Source of the DNA: Chloromonas sp. AAM2
Lineage: Eukaryota > Chlorophyta > Chlorophyceae > Chlamydomonadales > Chlamydomonadaceae
DNA length: 21,417 nt
Assembly (NCBI GenBank): GCA_004335635.1
Contig: QAXH01005467.1
Span: 1-21,417 of the forward strand
Reading direction: 5' to 3'
A model generated the notes under the pieces. The model saw only the letters and a list, made by a program, of their open reading frames with translations. It did not search any database and was not told where the DNA came from. The position numbers and the translations under genes are program-made. Shown here one piece after another: positions 1-9,600 of the stretch (position 1 is the first letter of the stretch; every line of letters begins with the position of its first letter).

Positions 1-136
1 AGGATGAGTACAGCAGCCTGCACATTCCGTTACAGAGCCTGTCCGTCGGCTGTATAAGTCCCAAGAAGAACAAAGATGCCGATGCTGTTGACACTGTGCT
101 GTCAAGCCCCACACCACATTGCATTCCAGCATCTAC

Positions 137-2882
137 CTGTGGTGGCAGGGCAGCACCCTGAGCTTCTCCCCCTCTTCATAGTCCTCCAGACACACCGTGC
201 ATGTGCGCTTGGTCTCGCCTACAGGGCGTGGACAACACATCGACAACAGATAGCATCACGTCATAACAGACAACAGATAACATCACGTGACAACAGACAA
301 CAGGTAGCATCACGTGACAACAGACAACAGATTGCATCACGTGACACTAGCCATATCAGCTGCTCCCGCCCCAACCAGCCCCACTTACCAGCATGCACCC
401 CCCGTGGCGCCGTGGCCTCGTACTCGCTGCTATTGCTGCTCCCGTCGCACTCCACGCCATACGCCCCCACCTCCCCGCCCGCACCGCCCTCCTCCCCGCC
501 TGTCGCTGCCTTGCCCGGCGCAGAGGGCATGTGGCCGCCCGCCTCCGCCTCTTCCAATGCACAGGAGGTGTAGGCGGAGCGCATGGAGTTGGGCAGGGAC
601 CGGTTGCGCGAGGGGGCTGTGGGCAGGCAAGCAGTTAGGCTGTGCGCTCAGGTGCAGAGGTCTCAACAGAGCCATCAAGTGAGAGTCAGATCAGGCGTTT
701 GCAGACCAGACACTGAGTGTTTTCGTTGTGCCGCTACTCCGGCTTGAACACCAACAAGAACACAGTCACTACAGCATGACACAGAGCGACTTGGCCGGTT
801 CATGCTGACTTGACTTACGTGCTGAGTCATAGATAAGCACGGGCAGCGCTCTTAGCACGTGAGGGGGCAGGCCGCCCTCAGCAGGCCGAGGCACGCCCAC
901 CACCACCACCCCGGGCGCACCGCCGGGACCCACGCCCACGCCCGTCTGCAGGCAGAGAAGGGGGACACACACACACACACTGACAGATCAGGACTATGTG
1001 AGCGAGAAACGACGCACACAAAGAAGCAGACAATATTGTGCACAACGCAGACTTGAACACAGCCCATGGACAAGCCCGGCAGTGGCCTGACTCCATTCAC
1101 AAGTAGCACAAGCTGTGCATGACGAAGACTCGCTCTCAGCAGGTGACAGAAGGTAGACATGATACGCTGTTGGCAGAGGACATGAGCTGTGTATGTACAA
1201 GGGTACTTGCGCTTGACCCTCAGTGCTTGCATGGCCCTCCTGTGCCTGTCTCACCGCCCCTGACAGCCACAGGCTCCAGCTCCTCATGAGGTAAAAGGTG
1301 GAGAAGACCACCGTCAGCGCCAGCAGCCCGAGCACTGCCGACATGACCATGGACACCCATGCTACGGCGGACACCTGCATGCAGGCACATGGGAGGCGCA
1401 TGGGGCCCTGCCGTACGCATGGATGGCAAACGCCAAACTCAAACCAAACACAAAGCAGTACGATTTTGGCTGATCAGACAATGTGCAGCATGGAGATGAG
1501 CAGGCAGACAAGAACTCACTTGTGCATGCAAACAACGGGTCAGAAGGAAAGGGTGCCTGACACCTGCCCTGATGTGGCTGTCATGTGATTGCTACTTAAC
1601 TGCCGCCCGACAACCCCCCTGGCTGTTGTGTCACGTGTCTGCTGCCAGTGTGTGTGTGTCTGTGTGTGTGTGTGTGTGTGCGTGAGCGCTTACCGGTGTT
1701 ATCCTGACCCTGACGCCCTCCTCCCCCTCCAGCTCCAGGAGCTTCCGCATGAGTAATCCCGCCTTCTCTGACACAAACACCGAGGGTATGAGCGGGTCGG
1801 GGTGCGTGCGCGGCTTGCTCATGATGATGAGGCTCTCGTACTCGTCGTCCCAAACGATGGCAGCGGATGCACCCGCGTCCTGGGCATGGCGAACCTGAGG
1901 CAGGCAGCAGGCACGTGGGCTGTGCAGGCGCGCATGTGATCAGATTCATATCCGTGCATGGGAAAACAGCACATGCATGGGCAAAGCCATGCATGCTTGA
2001 CATATGAGGTGGAGGCCATATCTTGACCGTGCCGCAAGCGGGATCTGTGATTTGGGCAGAGATCAAAACTGAAGTCCCAGCATATCCATGTGGCACGAGG
2101 CCATAACCTTCTGCCCTTCCCTAGGCACATCCATGGTGACTGTACGCCAAAGCCAGCATGGCCCAGGTGTTGAGCTGCAGAAGCGACTGTCTTCCTCCCA
2201 TGACAGCCCCTCCACTGACCTTAATGTCAAAGGTGCAGTTCAGCGACGGATGCAAGGTCTGTTGACGTGCTATAAGCGCCACCCCTGCAGGTCAGGCATC
2301 ACATAAAGGGCAAGCAGATGTCAGTGTGTAGGTACTTTCACATGAATGGCAGCATGGAGCGGACTGCTTGCATGGGCGTTGCTCACAGGTGGTTGTGAAG
2401 TCGCTGTAGGCGAAAGGCGTGCATCCATCTTCAGGGTCGGCCGTCTGCGCATGGTGTTAGCGGCACAGGAACAGTGACAATAACGGTGCAATGACAGGAT
2501 AGCATTTCGCTTGGGTCATGACTTGTAAGAGGGGTCCTGCATGCGACTGCTGGCAGTCTGGGAAGGGTAGCTGGCCTACCTTCAGGAAGCCCTCCAGTCC
2601 CTCAGCTGGCAAGTCAGGCCCGAAGTCCGCTGGCAGGTCCGGGATTGGATCCAGATTGTAAGTCCTTGTCTGTGAGGACGTACAGATTTCAAAAGGTTTG
2701 TTCTGATGAGGTAGAACCCTAGTTGTAGGCTTGCATGATAAGTAGTGATAGCGTGGTGATGGCAGCAGCTTAGTGCTTGGGCTCACCATTATGAAAACAT
2801 CCGCTGCTGCGGAGATTAGAAAAAGACCCAGGACGGCGGACGTGGCTTCCAAACTGGCCATGGCGAAGCGTCTACGCGCCAT
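137..2882 (-). CDS. PA-domain / transmembrane / RING-H2 protein (RMR or RNF13-like), 3' part outside window
   Basis: Nine exons on the minus strand: 2787-2882, 2580-2669, 2387-2444, 2220-2284, 1694-1894, 1255-1374, 819-945, 389-616 and 137-218. All junctions are GT-AG with matching phases, giving about 355 residues before the window ends. Residues 1-27 are a signal peptide ending in SAAA before DVFIM. A protease-associated domain spans about 35-165, with [29 protein letters not shown] and a likely N-glycosylation sequon at N97. A membrane helix lies at about 174-200. A cytosolic linker contains [15 protein letters not shown], the segment that precedes the RING in this family. The RING-H2 opens with C335, C338, C353 and H355, and is cut by an intron, so the remaining zinc ligands lie left of position 1. 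Known members are vacuolar sorting receptors (plant RMR) or endomembrane E3 ubiquitin ligases (RNF13/GRAIL); the sequence does not decide between them. The start is the first in-frame ATG (2882); a second ATG at codon 8 is possible. Confidence 0.9.
243..346. repeat. 27-bp intronic tandem repeat with TCACGTGA cores
   Basis: The octamer start CATCACGT recurs at 254, 281, 308 and 335, exactly 27 bp apart, separated by ACAACAGA-rich sequence. The array lies inside the gene 1 intron between exons 389-616 and 137-218. Two to three copies carry the palindrome TCACGTGA; the first is mutated (CACGTCAT). Confidence 0.85.
965..980. repeat. (CA)n microsatellite
   Basis: About eight CA dinucleotides lie in the intron of gene 1 just upstream, in gene sense, of the exon ending at 945. 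Confidence 0.8.
1648..1681. repeat. (TG)n microsatellite next to a splice donor
   Basis: An almost pure TG run with one interruption (TGTCTG). In gene 1 sense it is a CA tract beginning about 12 nt inside the intron, downstream of the donor of the main PA-domain exon (exon end 1694). Confidence 0.85.
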
Positions 2883-4505
2883 GGCTGCCTGCACTTGGCC
2901 AAGGGTTTACGAATTATATGGATTTGCAACGACTTTCGGCGAACTGCAGTTGCGTTGAACTCACGTGACCTAGGGTTGTTTGCCTTCCAGGTCTTCCGTT
3001 TGGTCTGAATATGCCCTTCCAGATCTTGTGCAATTCTGTTACATTGGTCTAGGTGTAGAAGCCAAGCATCGCAGGGAATGACGAATGCAGGATGTCCATC
3101 AGCTTTCCCCTGTGAATGACAGGCACCACCCCCACACCACCGTCCACCGTCTGAAATCCGTTTTGGTCACATTGGGTTCACAGGGGAGTATTGCTCCAGT
3201 CGTCCATCTCCTACTAAACCAAAGAAAACCAAAAAATGAAGTTCGCCACACTGCATCCCCCAGTTTGACACGTGCTCACCACAACGCCTGCAACACTGGT
3301 TCCATTGGCACTTCTGAGAATTGTCCCAGAACTGGCAAACTTCTTTTTGCAGCTGCTCTGATTTACGTGGTGATGATCGGCCTGCTGCAGTGTGCAGTGT
3401 CGCAGGGAATGCTGCCTTTGTGTTGCATGTCGAGAGGCACACAAGAGACACATCATGCAACAGACAAGCGCAAGACCATTAGGGCCATGCCCCAAGGAAA
3501 CAGTGCAGCATGTCAGCATATGTCAGACATGAAAATGGGTGCATTGGATAGCTTCCGACAAGAACAACATCTTAGGTCACTTCATGTGCAATCTGGTCAG
3601 GTGATGAGGCTTTGGCCTGCTTAGGCATGATTACGCTGTCAGCCGTGCTGTACCCCACCTACTACACTCTCCCGTGCTCATATGCCAAGCATCAGGCTGA
3701 CGCTCTGTTGCATCAGGCTGACTTTCACCCCTGGCGTCACTCTTCCTTGGGCTTCCTTGGGCGACCCCAAGCTTAGAGTCGACAAATCCCTGTGGTATAC
3801 CGACTTCCACCATGCCAATCGTCGTTTCTCATTATCAAGCTGCATCTATACTTGCTTCAACCTGCTCCAATGGGCAGTAAAACATAAGAAGGATGCCAAA
3901 GGTCACAGTATTGAATCGGACCTTGTGAAGCTTCCTCTTTGACCACCTTGGAAATGCTTGAAAACTCATACCATCTGGTCCAGAGGTCTTAGGGCATGGT
4001 CTTAGGGATCCAAGTAAACTGACGAAAGTTTTGACGAAACTGCAGCAAAGCATCAGGTGGTCGCTGATCAGGTGCCCTTGAAACCACTGTGCTCCAGCCA
4101 AGTAGCTGAGAACCTGCGCCAGTGGAACCACTGCGGCGTGAAAGCAGCCTTAGACGCTCCTGAGAACCCCAGCACACCAGGCATGAAGCCACCCATGCAC
4201 AGCTGCTGCGTGGCCTCAACGACCAAGTCACACCCCATGGCCAAAGTCACACCAATCACACATGCCTGTCAGACTGACCAGGGACGGAAATGAACTGACT
4301 GCATGTGTTGCTGAGTGAAGTGAAGAGCTGGCAGCCATACCTCAGCAGTGGCAGTCCACAGTCTCCTCGAATACTCCTTGACCAACTTCAGCATAGTTTG
4401 ATTGAAATGTGTACATGTATTCTCAAACATGCATGCACCTTATTCTCAATAGCATTTCTTTGGCAACTTGCCTTGTGGCAGAGAAAATGCTTGGTAATGG
4501 CCCGG
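2883..4505. other. Intergenic region between genes 1 and 2, no convincing gene
   Basis: This 1.6-kb stretch lies upstream of the gene 1 start and downstream of the gene 2 stop, both genes being on the minus strand, so it should include the gene 1 promoter. No TATA box is certain. The longest open frame (3085-3624, plus) lacks domain-like character. Visible structure: a 13-bp direct repeat GCATCAGGCTGAC at 3689 and 3710; one copy of a dispersed sequence at 3317-3339; and a short minus-strand peptide KTSGPDGM at 3967-3990 reminiscent of LINE reverse transcriptases. Nothing here is supported as a functional gene. Confidence 0.6.
3317..3339. repeat. Dispersed repeat copy A (GAATTGTCCC-GAACTGGCAAA type)
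   Basis: 23 bases match 12730-12752 with a single difference (A versus G in the middle). A third, partial match (GAACTGGCAAAC followed by a T-run) is at 20511-20534. Intergenic; probably a fragment of a dispersed element. Confidence 0.5.
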
Positions 4506-6293
4506 TCATTGCTGCTCTGATCTTCGCTCCTCGCCATGTCTGCTGTTATTGTCACTGGCGTGCTCATCTTCTTCATCATCAGACAATAAGCTATTCAGTA
4601 TGTTTATCAACTGGTCGCCATCCGCTTGGGTCATGCCTATCTCTGGGTTGGTGCGCACAAACCGTTGCGCCAGCACCTGCAAAGCCATGGCCAAAGCAAG
4701 GAGCTGACCTTGAGCAGCTTGTGTCAGCATTGGTAGGTGGTGCTGGACACAGGTGGCAATGGGCATCGTGACCTGAGGCATCCCCTTCGTTGAGTGAAGT
4801 GTGCTGTTTGTGTTGGATGACGAGACGTCCCATCCAGGAAAACTGCGCTAGGATGCATTCAACTTGAACGGTACAGCCCAAAACAATCACAAAAACACAA
4901 ACGAACACAACCCTGAGCTCATCATTCCTGACAATGCATGCATGCCTGCATGTCCCTGACCTGACCCTCTGCAGTCTTGGGTTGTGCTCTGTCACAGGCA
5001 GCAGTTGTGATACCTTTAAGTTTCAGCTATCCCCTGTTCCGTGTCTTCACCCAATGCAGCCGATCTGCTTCAACACATCAACATCAAGGAAAACAACTGT
5101 GCAGCTAGGAACACTGCAGCTGCATGATGTAGATCACAACGCTTTTTTTATCTGCTCAAACCTTGCCATGCTTTGGTGCATGCATGTCCAGCACGTTGCC
5201 TTTTGCAATGCATCTGCTGCTGCCGCCTGTGCCCGCCTTACCTGCCCTCTAAACCCTTAACCCACCTGCATCATCAGTGATTCACAGCCTTCCGCCACGA
5301 GCTCTTCATCGTCCACCACCGCCCAGGCGCCCACCTGCCCCTGCTCAGCGGCCACAAAGTCCAGGATCTGCGCTGCCCTGCCCCCGGGCAGGTCCTGAAC
5401 TGTGGTCCACCGGGTGAACCTTAGGCCGTACTGTGCCAGCGCGTCAGCGAGCACCAGGCGGGCGCCCTCGTAGCAGCGCCATGAGGAGCTCAGAACCAGT
5501 TCAGCACCTGAATGAATGGCTACATACGGGTTGATGAGGGTGGTACCCAAATGCGAAGATTGTATTTGAGCGCTCTTGGCTGGCTGTGCTCGTGGGGACC
5601 ACTTGCACACGCCTGAGACGTGGTACACCTGGTGCATAGCACTGACACTGCTGCGGCTGGTTGGTTCTTTGCACAGGAACTATGAGCCTGCAAAAGCAAG
5701 TCCGGCAAAACACTCAGCTGCTGAAGTGCATCACGTTTGCGTTCAGCTTGAGAGCAACACGGCCAAGGCATTTCTGAGTGCCACATTATTCCCACACACA
5801 TGCGCACCTGTCTGTTGCACCACCCGCTGTAGCTGGCCACAGCAGGTGAAGCAATGGTCATCTACAGCCTGCCAGCGGTGATGGACAACGATGCAAGAGC
5901 AGGGTCAGGGCAGCGCAGCACAGGCAGGTAGCTACTGAAGCCTGGCGGCTGCAAACTTGCATGCGCTTGTGTCTTCGTCTGGCACGCAATGCTGCATGGT
6001 CTGCTTACAGATGCTGAACTGTTCGGGCTCTGCCCCAGCAGCTTGACAGGGCCACCCCTATGCACAACTCAACCTGCCAAAACCTATATGAGGCGGCATG
6101 TGTCTAGTGCCCAATGAAGCGCTACGGCGCAGAGGGCTTGGCTGCCTCTCTTGAGGACAGCCAAAAGCTCTCTCTTGGTTTGCCTTTTGCCGTGGTTGCC
6201 TGGCTTCACCTTGCCATTCCTTAACTCCAGCCTTAGTCGGTGCAAAACTCCGTCTACATCCAAGAACAACAGCTTCTTTCCTGTGCTGCTCAT
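4506..6293 (-). CDS. Small HAD-fold protein, HAD_SAK-like (RNA-repair-associated HAD family)
   Basis: Four minus-strand exons: 6210-6293, 5808-5868, 5266-5507 and 4506-4676. All are GT-AG with consistent phases, giving 185 residues plus TGA. HAD motif I is LFLDVDGVLH with the DxD pair D12/D14. The second strand is GAELVLSSSWR (49-59), giving the motif II serine. Motif IV is AWAVVDDEEL with D114/D115. After it comes RFVRTNPEIGMTQAD (134-148), the 'F-V-x-T-x-P-x-x-G-x-T' ending typical of these proteins. The tail (160-185) is acidic and polar. This arrangement is that of the HAD domain found in 'Swiss Army Knife' RNA-repair proteins, here alone without ligase or kinase partners. Likely activity is hydrolase or phosphatase; the substrate is unknown. 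The 589-bp last intron holds no recognisable feature. The start is the ATG at 6293, just before the motif I strand. Family assignment is from motif memory. Confidence 0.8.
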
Positions 6294-6650
6294 CACAGTC
6301 AGTGAATGGCCTCAAGATCCAAGGTTTCCTATGAGCCCCGTGCCTTTATCTGACACATCTAGGGGGTTGCCAACATGATTTTCTGCGTCCGTGGTGGACA
6401 GTGCCACACGAAGATGCCAACCAATACTATCCCCTAAGTACTATCCCCTAAGTGACAGCTTTTGGTTAGAAACCACGACCTGTTTCTGCCAGAAGTCACA
6501 TGCACCACCCGACAGGAGGCTGCAAGGCTTGTCTTGCAGCGCAAACGCATCGACAAGCACGCATCCGAACATGCGGAGGGCTCCCGAGCCGTCGGCCTTA
6601 CTATAATTGACAGGGGCCTGTCCTCTGGGCGAGAGGCCAGGCCCGGCAGC
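6294..6650. promoter_or_regulatory. Bidirectional promoter region between the HAD and HDAC genes
   Basis: The two start codons (6293 minus, 6651 plus) face away from each other over 357 bp, so this region must hold both 5' ends. It contains a perfect 14-bp tandem duplication, TACTATCCCCTAAG, at 6425-6438 and 6439-6452. It also has an AT-rich TATAATT at 6602, which lies only about 45 bp before the HDAC ATG. Role as a shared promoter is inferred from gene arrangement; the transcription start sites cannot be seen. Confidence 0.5.
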
Positions 6651-9600
6651 ATGGGAGGGAAGAACAAGGTCTCGTACTTCTATGACAGCGACTTTCAGAC
6701 GTTCTACTTCGGCCAGAACCACCCCATGAAGCCGCATCGCTTGGCGATGACCCACCATCTCGTGCTGGGCTACGGCTTGCACCAACACATGGATGTCTTT
6801 GTAAGCCATGGGCCCAGGAATGACTCATGCATGTCAAACCGGGCATCCTATGCAAGCATGCATGCATCATGCAACATGCAGCGTCCACATGCATGCGATG
6901 CATGCAATCTATCGACAGCAACAACATACCATCAGCTCATCAGCAATTCCCACCTCCCATGTGAATCCCAGGTTGGAGGCAACCACTCCTACATGGCATC
7001 AACTGTATGGTTTTGCCTGCAGCGCCCACGCATGGCCCATGCAGCCCAGTTGGCCCAGTTCCACACGCAAGAGTACGTGGAGTTTCTGAGCAAAGTCACG
7101 CCTCACAACATGCTGGCGTACCCGGAGCAGCTCAACCGCTTCAACATCAACAGCGATGACTGCCCAGTGTTTGATGGGCTGTACAAGTAAGCCTATCGCG
7201 TGGTCAATGGGTGTAGCGAGGCACGCCAGCCGCATGCGGGCGCAGATAGGCATTGGGGTTTGTGCAGGCAAGAGCAGCAGAGGCAGCAGCACAATGCCGA
7301 ACGGAGGAGACAAGGCTGGGTGCAGACAAAGCAGCGGAGGGAGGTGTGCAGCGGTGAGCAGGTGCCAGCACAGTGGGGCACAATGCATGGCGAACATTGA
7401 GGGACATGGTGTCGTCTGCAGCAAGCTGATCATGCCTCAGTCAAGCACCCTCCCTTGCATGCGCTGTGTGCGTGCAGTTTCTGTCAGTTGTACGCGGGTG
7501 CTTCCATAGAGGGGGCGCACAGGCTGAACCACGGGCTGTGTGACATCGCCATCAACTGGTCCGGGGGGCTGCATCACGCTAAGAAGGAACAGGTGAGGGC
7601 TGGTGGTGAAGGAACAGGTGAGGGCTGGTGGTGAAGGAACAGGTGAGGGCTGGTGGTGAACGAACAGGTCAAGGTGCACTGACACGAGCACCATTGTACT
7701 GACGGGGTGGTGGCGGGTGGGCAGATGTTGACAAATCTGGACTGGTGGAATGGTTAACTACTTCCTGATGCAAGCCCATACGCAGTTTGGTTTGTCACAT
7801 GGCCGACCATTAATTACGTGTGTGTCTGTCCTGCTGCTATTTCAACATGGTGCAGGCACAGCATCAGATGTCTGCGCTAAACATGCATTGTACAAAGCCT
7901 GGTCGTGGCAATTTAGTTCACTTGCCTGGATGCACTGATGCGCACCCTCCACATCGCGGCAGCCCTGCCCACTCCTCACACAGCCTGTTGCGGCTCTAAC
8001 CCTGCCTTGGTAGCCTCGTCACATCAAGCGCCCCGTTTGTGGGCATCAGGCTCATGTTTGGATTAAGGGACGGATGCAGGCGGCTGCAGATTGTTTGGTC
8101 CGCACCACAAGCTGTGAAGCCGCAGTAATCGTTAAGCCATGTGATGATGCTGCTGCTGATGCTGATGATAATCAGTCAGTCACTGCTTGCCTGTCACATC
8201 CAGCACTCCCCACTCTTCCCATGCTCATTGCCTGTCGTGTGTGCTGCTACAGGCCTCTGGTTTCTGCTATGTGAACGACCTGGTGCTGGCCATTCTCGAG
8301 CTGCTGCGGTACCACGCACGCGTCCTGTACATCGACATTGACGTGCACCATGGGGACGGGGTGGAGGAGGCGTTCTACCTCACGGACAGGTCGGGCAGAC
8401 AGTGGGGGCCGCAAGAAAGGATGTGCAAGCACCACTTAGGCAAAACGCAGGTTGAAACACCACTTGGGCAAAACGCAGGTTGAAGCACCACTTGGGCAAA
8501 ACGCAGGTTGAAGCACCACTTAGGCAAAACGCAGGTTGAAGCACCACTTAGGCAAAACGCAGGTTGAAGCACCACTTCGGCAAAACGCAGTTGAAGCACC
8601 ACTTCAGCAAAACGCAGGTTGAAGCACCACTTAGGCAAAACGCAGGTTGCTTGCTACAATTGAGAGTACGTTGATGCAAGCCACTGGGAATGTGCAAGCC
8701 AATGTGAAAGTAGCAGCACCTGTATTGCCACCATTGGTAGCAGTACCTGTAGCAGTACCTGTACTGCCACCATTGGTAGCAGTACCTGTAGCAGTACCTG
8801 TATTGCCAACATTGGTAGCAGTACCTGTAGCAGTACCTGTAGCAGTACCTGTATTGCCACCATTGGTAGCAGTACCTGTAGCAGTACCTGTCTTGCCGCC
8901 ATTGGTCTGGCGGGTTTGCCAATCAAGGGTGTCACATCCTAGGCTTAGGGTTGGCTGCGAACATGAGTTAATTGAAGGCCTGTTGCCCACCTGCTGTTTG
9001 TCCGTCCGTGTCTGCTTGCAATCGGCTCTGGGCTCAAGGCTCGCGTGTGAACAACCAAACCTACAGGTGTTGATCTTGTCCCGTTGCGACCCAGCAGGGT
9101 GATGACCGTGTCCTTCCACCGACATGCCCCCTGGTTCTTCCCCGGCACGGGAGCACTGAACGACATTGGGGAGTTGAACGGTGCGTGAATCCCCGACTGT
9201 GGATAGGCCAGGCGCCTGTTGTCCTGCACATGTCGTCCTGAGTCAAGTGAGGTCCCCTTCGTGCCATGTGGACCAGATGTTCTCTGATTTGAACATCAAA
9301 GGAGATGCTTAGGAACAGAGGAGAGGTGTAAAAATGCTAGGTATTTACATGTCTTCAATTTTTAAGGTGGAACGTACCAGCAATCAAGCAAGCGAGCGAA
9401 CAGCTCTACCTTTCCCCGGTCATGCCCTTCCCTGATGCCTTCTCTACCCACCCGCCTTTTCCAGGCAAGTACTACTCAGTGAACGTGCCCCTGAATGAGG
9501 GCACCACCGATGACACGTTTCATGCGCTGTTCAAGCCCATCATGCGCAAGACCATGGAGGTCTTCCAGCCCAACGCCATTGTGCTGCAGTGTGGTGGGTG

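Noticed and set aside
1..120. Remaining RING exon of gene 1 at the left edge
   Set aside because: Candidate acceptors near 18-45 (minus strand) do not give the expected histidine/cysteine continuation of the RING, so the next exon is taken to lie outside the window.
3085..3624. 179-codon plus-strand open frame
   Set aside because: No domain, no splice partners, amino-acid content typical of random frames, and it overlaps equally long frames on the other strand.
6462..6650. In-frame 63-residue N-terminal extension of the HDAC
   Set aside because: The frame is open to an ATG at 6462, but the family N-terminus begins with the residues just before KVSYFYDSD. The added segment has no family match and would consume most of the divergent promoter.
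8430..8653. CRISPR-like array of 28-bp repeats
   Set aside because: Units are contiguous with no spacers and lie in an intron of a eukaryotic gene.
8631..9125. Long open frames on both strands through the HDAC intron 4 minisatellite
   Set aside because: They arise from repeat units that are multiples of three. They lie between two well-supported HDAC exons and encode only simple repeats.
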